DNA of 18,881 nt from an uncultured Burkholderiaceae bacterium (GTDB lineage Bacteria > Pseudomonadota > Gammaproteobacteria > Burkholderiales > Burkholderiaceae_C): positions 1 through 18,881 of the forward strand of contig CALIDR010000138.1 of assembly GCA_938022295.1 (NCBI GenBank). The letters run 5' to 3'. Below the pieces are notes generated by a model. That model was not told the origin of the DNA and ran no database searches. It worked only from the letters and a program-made list of their open reading frames with translations. Of the stretch, positions 16,165-18,881 are shown piece after piece. Within the stretch, counting starts at the first letter, position 1. Each line of letters begins with the position of its first letter. A program made the translations under genes and the position numbers.

Positions 16165-16955
16165 GCGGACGCGTCGTCTTCGTCGGCGCCGGCCCCGGCG
16201 CCGCGGACCTGATCACGCTGCGCGGCGCGCGCTGCCTCGAAGCCGCCGACGTCGTGCTCGCCGACGCGCTCATCGACCCGGCGCTGCGCGAGCTCGCGCC
16301 CCGGGCGCGGTGGGTCGACGTCGGCAAGCGCGGCTTCGCCGCGGCGACGAGCCAGGCGACGATCGACGCGCTGCTCGTCCACTACCCGCGGCAGGTGAGC
16401 CTCGTCGTGCGGCTGAAGGGCGGCGATCCGAGCGTGTTCGGCCGCCTGGAAGAAGAGCTGCAGGCGCTGGCGGCGGCCGGCATCGAGGCCGAAGTCGTGC
16501 CAGGCGTCACCGCCGCGCTGGCCGCGGCGGCCGACGCGCGGCGGCCGCTGACGCGCCGCGGCCGCGGCCGCAGCGTGGCGCTGACGACGGCGGTCGCCGC
16601 CGGCGCCGACGGCACGGTCACCGTGACGGCGCGGCGCGGGGCCGACACCGAGGTGTTCTACATGGCCGGGCGTCACCTCGCGGCGCTCGGGCGCGCGCTG
16701 GCCCGGGCCGGCTGGGCGGCGCACACGCCGGTGTGCGTCGTCTCGCGCGCCGGCGCGGCCGACGCGATCGTCAGCACCCACGCCGTGGACACGCTCGCCG
16801 AAGCCGGGCTGCTGCACGCCGGCCGGCCGACCGTCGTCACGGTCGGCGTCGGGGCGCAGGCCGTCGCCACGGCGCCGCAGGCGGCACGCGCGGGCACCGG
16901 CAAGACCCTCGCCGCACAGCAGCCTCGGTCATCGGGGCAAACCCTCGCGCCCTAG
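16161..16955 (+). CDS. cobA: Uroporphyrinogen-III C-methyltransferase (SUMT)
   Basis: SUMT methylates uroporphyrinogen III twice with SAM to give precorrin-2, the branch point toward siroheme and cobalamin. The 264-residue protein has the glycine-rich VGAGPGAADLITLRG (8-22), then VVLADALIDP (31-40), VRLKGGDPSVFGR (83-95), VPGVTAALAAAA (113-124), YMAGRHL (167-173) and PTVVTVGV (223-230). It is a stand-alone methyltransferase without the CysG dehydrogenase/chelatase half, so a separate enzyme must finish siroheme. The GTG start overlaps the cysH stop as GTGA, tying siroheme supply to CysI synthesis. About 30 low-complexity residues at the C-terminus exceed the family core. The stop codon TAG is part of a promoter-like TAGAAT for the next gene. 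Confidence 0.93.
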   Translation: MSGRVVFVGAGPGAADLITLRGARCLEAADVVLADALIDPALRELAPRARWVDVGKRGFAAATSQATIDALLVHYPRQVSLVVRLKGGDPSVFGRLEEELQALAAAGIEAEVVPGVTAALAAAADARRPLTRRGRGRSVALTTAVAAGADGTVTVTARRGADTEVFYMAGRHLAALGRALARAGWAAHTPVCVVSRAGAADAIVSTHAVDTLAEAGLLHAGRPTVVTVGVGAQAVATAPQAARAGTGKTLAAQQPRSSGQTLAP

Positions 16956-16958
16956 AAT
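16953..16958 (+). promoter_or_regulatory. -10 box of the fdxA promoter
   Basis: TAGAAT overlaps the cobA stop codon and lies 107 bases before fdxA. No good -35 is found at 16-18 bases upstream, which is GC-rich. The transcript would start near 16965. Confidence 0.45.
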
Positions 16959-16972
16959 GCAGGCCTGTCGGC

Positions 16973-17050
16973 CGCGGGTGAGGGAGCCCGCGTGCCGCGA
17001 GTTCCATCGCGGGCGGTGCGGCCGCGGGAACGCCCGAAGACGCCGCCCGC
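16973..17050 (+). promoter_or_regulatory. Structured 5' leader of fdxA
   Basis: The leader of about 100 bases can form several perfect stems: CGCGGG / CCCGCG (16973-16978 with 16987-16992), CCGCGA / TCGCGG (16995-17000 with 17007-17012) and GCGGGCGG / CCGCCCGC (17009-17016 with 17043-17050). The last two share bases 17009-17012 and so compete. It does not match a riboswitch class I recognise, and GC richness alone makes some pairing likely. Confidence 0.3.
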
Positions 17051-17065
17051 CACCCGAGCCTGGTC

Positions 17066-17389
17066 ATGACCCACGTCGTTCTCGAATCGTGCATCCGCTG
17101 CAAGTACACCGACTGCGTCGACGTCTGTCCGGTGGACTGCTTCCGCGAGGGCCCCAACTTCCTGGCCATCGACCCCGACGAGTGCATCGACTGCGCGGTG
17201 TGCATCCCCGAGTGCCCCGTCAACGCCATCGTGCCCGAGGAAGACGTGCCGGCCGACCAGCAGCACTTCATCGCGCTGAACGCCGAACTCGCCAAGAAGT
17301 GGCCGAGCATCACCAAGCGCAAGGCGCCGCTGCCCGACGCCGACGAGTGGAAGGACGTCAAGCACAAGCTCGGCGAGCTCAAGCGCTGA
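17066..17389 (+). CDS. fdxA: 7Fe ferredoxin FdxA
   Basis: FdxA is a small cytoplasmic electron carrier with one [3Fe-4S] and one [4Fe-4S] cluster. The 107-residue protein has nine cysteines in the Azotobacter FdI pattern shifted by one: Cys9, Cys17 and Cys50 should bind the 3Fe cluster and Cys21, Cys40, Cys43 and Cys46 the 4Fe cluster, with Cys12 and Cys25 free. The C-terminal half from about residue 60 is the usual lysine-rich helical extension with KKWPSITKRKAPLPDADEWK. The ATG at 17066 has only a weak ribosome-binding site, and a structured leader precedes it. The next gene, 31 bases downstream, is a ferredoxin-NADP reductase, suggesting that the two form one electron-transfer chain from NADPH; it could serve CysI. 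Confidence 0.96.
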   Translation: MTHVVLESCIRCKYTDCVDVCPVDCFREGPNFLAIDPDECIDCAVCIPECPVNAIVPEEDVPADQQHFIALNAELAKKWPSITKRKAPLPDADEWKDVKHKLGELKR

Positions 17390-17420
17390 CCGCACCCCAG
17401 GCGCGCCGACCGCACCGCAC

Positions 17421-18521
17421 ATGGAACCACGACCGACCCCCGCCGTCGCCGACGTCGCCCGCGAGCACGACGGCCCGATCGAGACCGACGCCGTCATCGT
17501 CGGCGCCGGCCCGGTGGGCCTGTTCCAGGTCTTCGAGCTCGGGCTGCTCGAGATCAAGGCCCACATCATCGACTCGCTGCCGTACCCGGGCGGGCAGTGC
17601 ATCGAGCTGTACCCGGACAAGCCGATCTACGACATCCCGGCCGTGCCGGTGTGCACCGGGCAGGAGCTGACCGACAACCTGCTCAAGCAGATCGAGCCGT
17701 TCGGCGCCACGTTCCACCTCGGCCAGGAGGTGACGGTGGTGAAGAAGCGCGACGACGGCCGCTTCGACGTCGAGACGAGCAAGGGCACGCGCTTCGTCAC
17801 GAAGACGATCTTCATCGCCGCCGGCGTCGGCTCGTTCCAGCCGCGCACGCTCAAGGTCGACGGCATCGAGAAGTTCGACGGCACGCAGCTGTTCTACCGC
17901 GTCAAGAACCCGGCGCAGTTCGCCGGCAAGAACCTCGTGATCGTCGGCGGCGGCGATTCGGCGCTCGACTGGACGCTGAACTTCGTCCAGGAAGGCCCGC
18001 ACCAGGCCGAGAGCGTGATCCTCGTCCACCGCCGCGACGGCTTCCGCGCCGCGCCGGCCAGCGTGGCCAAGATGCGCGAGCTGTGCGACGCGATGCAGAT
18101 GCAGTTCATCGTCGGCCAGGTCACCGGCTTCGACGAAGCCGACGGCCGGATGACGGCGGTGAAGGTCACCGGCGGCGACGGCGTCACCCGCGTCGTGCCG
18201 CTGGACATGTTGCTCGTCTTCTTCGGCCTTAGCCCGAAGCTCGGGCCGATCGCCGAGTGGGGCCTCGCGATCGAGCGCAAGCAGCTCGTCGTCGACACCA
18301 AGAAGTTCGAGACCAGCGTGCCGGGCATCTTCGCGGTCGGCGACATCAACACCTACCCGGGCAAGAAGAAGCTGATCCTGTCGGGCTTCCACGAGGCGGC
18401 GCTCGCCGCCTTCGGCGCCGCGCCCTACGTCTTCCCCGAGAAGAAGATCCACCTGCAGTACACGACGACGAGCCCGAAGCTGCACAAGGTGCTTGGCGTC
18501 GAGACGCCGGTGTTCGACTGA
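17421..18521 (+). CDS. Ferredoxin-NADP+ reductase, thioredoxin-reductase-like (YumC type)
   Basis: This 366-residue flavoprotein most likely moves electrons between NADPH and ferredoxin in the cytoplasm. It has the FAD-binding GAGPVGLFQ (28-36), the PYPGGQCIELYPDKPIYDIPA block (55-75) that marks this FNR class, and an NADPH-binding VIVGGGDSALDW near 172-183. The second FAD motif GDINTYPGKKKLILSGFHEAA begins at about 307. The redox CxxC of true thioredoxin reductases is absent, which separates it from TrxB. The aromatic-rich tail (QYTTTSPKLHKVLGV) is longer than in TrxB and fits the extension that covers the flavin in this class. The N-terminus has a polar extension of about 20 residues. It follows fdxA by 31 bases and is closed by an intrinsic terminator. 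Confidence 0.93.
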   Translation: MEPRPTPAVADVAREHDGPIETDAVIVGAGPVGLFQVFELGLLEIKAHIIDSLPYPGGQCIELYPDKPIYDIPAVPVCTGQELTDNLLKQIEPFGATFHLGQEVTVVKKRDDGRFDVETSKGTRFVTKTIFIAAGVGSFQPRTLKVDGIEKFDGTQLFYRVKNPAQFAGKNLVIVGGGDSALDWTLNFVQEGPHQAESVILVHRRDGFRAAPASVAKMRELCDAMQMQFIVGQVTGFDEADGRMTAVKVTGGDGVTRVVPLDMLLVFFGLSPKLGPIAEWGLAIERKQLVVDTKKFETSVPGIFAVGDINTYPGKKKLILSGFHEAALAAFGAAPYVFPEKKIHLQYTTTSPKLHKVLGVETPVFD

Positions 18522-18544
18522 GCCGCGCCCGCGCCCCGCGATCG

Positions 18545-18574
18545 ACAGCCCGCCGCGTGCGGGCTGTTTCGTTT
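18545..18574 (+). terminator. Intrinsic terminator after the ferredoxin reductase gene
   Basis: A perfect 9-base-pair inverted repeat, ACAGCCCGC / GCGGGCTGT, with loop CGCGT is followed by TTCGTTT. It lies 23 bases after the stop codon and separates this unit from the thiamine-regulated one. Confidence 0.85.
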
Positions 18575-18606
18575 CCGCGTCGAAGGCGCAGCGCGCGGCA
18601 CCCGAC

Positions 18607-18612
18607 GATAAT
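18607..18612 (+). promoter_or_regulatory. -10 box for the riboswitch-controlled transcript
   Basis: GATAAT sits at the centre of the short palindrome ACGAT-A-ATCGT (18605-18615). The predicted start near 18619 coincides with the first base of a large palindrome. No clear -35 is seen. Confidence 0.45.
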
Positions 18613-18618
18613 CGTGCC

Positions 18619-18642
18619 TGTCGCCGGGCAAGCCCGGCGACA
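18619..18642 (+). repeat. Perfect 24-base palindrome at the predicted 5' end of the thi leader
   Basis: TGTCGCCGGGC (18619-18629) and its exact complement (18632-18642) flank only AA, so the RNA can form a very stable hairpin directly before the riboswitch. It could protect the 5' end or act on the switch; it is not part of the TPP aptamer. Confidence 0.7.
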
Positions 18643-18742
18643 CCCGCTGGGGGTGCTGGCCGCCGCGACGCGAGTCGCGACGGCCGGCTGAGAGAGTCCC
18701 CTCGAACCTGATTGAGGTAATCCTCGCGCAGGGAAGCAGTCT
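18643..18742 (+). ncRNA. TPP riboswitch (thi box)
   Basis: The conserved TPP aptamer pieces occur in order. GGGGGTGC (18649-18656) is followed by the P3 stem TGGCCG...CGGCCG, capped by an extra perfect hairpin CGCGAC / GTCGCG (18664-18679). Next come CTGAGAGAG (18688-18696), GAACCTGAT (18704-18712), the P5 stem GAGG-TAAT-CCTC (18714-18725) and the GCGCAGGGAAG segment (18727-18737). Binding of thiamine pyrophosphate should switch the downstream gene off. The expression platform is probably translational: an ACCT (18782-18785) can pair with the AGGT of the ribosome-binding site (18799-18802), although only over four bases, and no T-run terminator is visible before the start codon. Confidence 0.95.
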
Positions 18743-18807
18743 CACGCGGCGTGCCGTGCGGCGCGCCCGCCTCGACCGCCCACCTGCCATCCACCGAAAG
18801 GTCTGCG

Positions 18808-18881
18808 ATGGCAACGTCCGTCCGTTTCCGCTCCGCCCGCCGCGCCCGCCGGCGCGGCCCCTTCACCCTGTCCGCGGTCGC
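18808..18881 (+). CDS. TPP-regulated gene, N-terminus only (cut by right edge), probably an exported protein
   Basis: Only 24 complete codons are visible, starting from the ATG at 18808-18810, which is preceded by an AAAGG ribosome-binding site. They read MATSVRFRSARRARRRGPF and then TLSAV. A strongly basic start followed by the beginning of a hydrophobic run looks like a signal peptide. This fits a periplasmic thiamine or pyrimidine-binding protein (ThiB/ThiY type) or a TonB-dependent outer-membrane receptor. It does not look like ThiC, the commonest gene behind such switches in proteobacteria, which lacks a signal peptide. The TPP riboswitch upstream shows that it belongs to thiamine uptake or synthesis; the exact function cannot be given. 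Confidence 0.6.
   Translation, partial: MATSVRFRSARRARRRGPFTLSAV

Noticed and set aside
17379..18866. A 495-codon minus-strand frame over the ferredoxin reductase and the riboswitch
   Set aside because: It is antisense to a clear FNR and to the TPP riboswitch and terminator, with shadow-like composition.
18808..18881. thiC as the riboswitch-controlled gene
   Set aside because: The visible N-terminus is Arg-rich and begins a hydrophobic run, unlike ThiC. The call was kept as an unidentified, probably exported protein.

Overview
The window is a stretch of chromosome from a very GC-rich bacterium. The gene content and order point to a betaproteobacterium of the order Burkholderiales, most plausibly the Rubrivivax/Leptothrix branch. 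This placement is inferred from the gene set (ppsR/ppsA back to back, rpsF-priB-rpsR-rplI-dnaB, cysI-DUF934-cysH-cobA, fdxA next to a YumC-type ferredoxin reductase) and was not confirmed by a database search. Nearly all of the DNA is coding. There are no tRNA or rRNA genes, no CRISPR array and no insertion sequence.

Left part (1-7051, all minus strand): eight tightly packed genes read leftwards, namely ppsR, aat, bpt, a Bcr/CflA-type MFS exporter, miaA, a LolD-like ABC ATPase, an uncharacterised membrane-anchored protein and an FtsX-like ABC permease that runs off the left edge. Four junctions overlap by 4 to 11 bases, which suggests co-transcription and coupled translation. aat and bpt encode the two aminoacyl-protein transferases that build bacterial N-degrons. 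MiaA modifies tRNAs that read UNN codons. The last three genes look like a YbbA/YbbP-type ABC system with an extra gene between ATPase and permease.

Middle (7052-12955): ppsA (PEP synthase) diverges from its regulator ppsR. After a hairpin and a good -10 box comes the ribosomal/replication cluster rpsF-priB-rpsR-rplI, a strong intrinsic terminator and dnaB.

Right part (12956-18881, plus strand): an unusually AT-rich island with palindromes and a TATAAA box, which looks like a CysB-type sulfur-responsive promoter, leads into cysI-DUF934-cysH-cobA. These make sulfite reductase, a small companion protein, APS reductase and the methyltransferase that starts siroheme synthesis, the cofactor of CysI. 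The 3' end of cysH carries a dense nested-hairpin array translated as an atypical C-terminal tail. Next are fdxA (7Fe ferredoxin) and a flavin-dependent ferredoxin-NADP reductase, an intrinsic terminator, and a TPP riboswitch in front of a gene cut by the right edge, whose first residues look like an export signal rather than ThiC.

Most of the window is core metabolism. I did not find a clear new multi-gene system. The best leads are the cysH hairpin tail, the TPP-controlled edge gene with a large palindrome at its predicted transcript start, the uncharacterised gene inside the ABC operon, and structured leaders before rpsF and fdxA.
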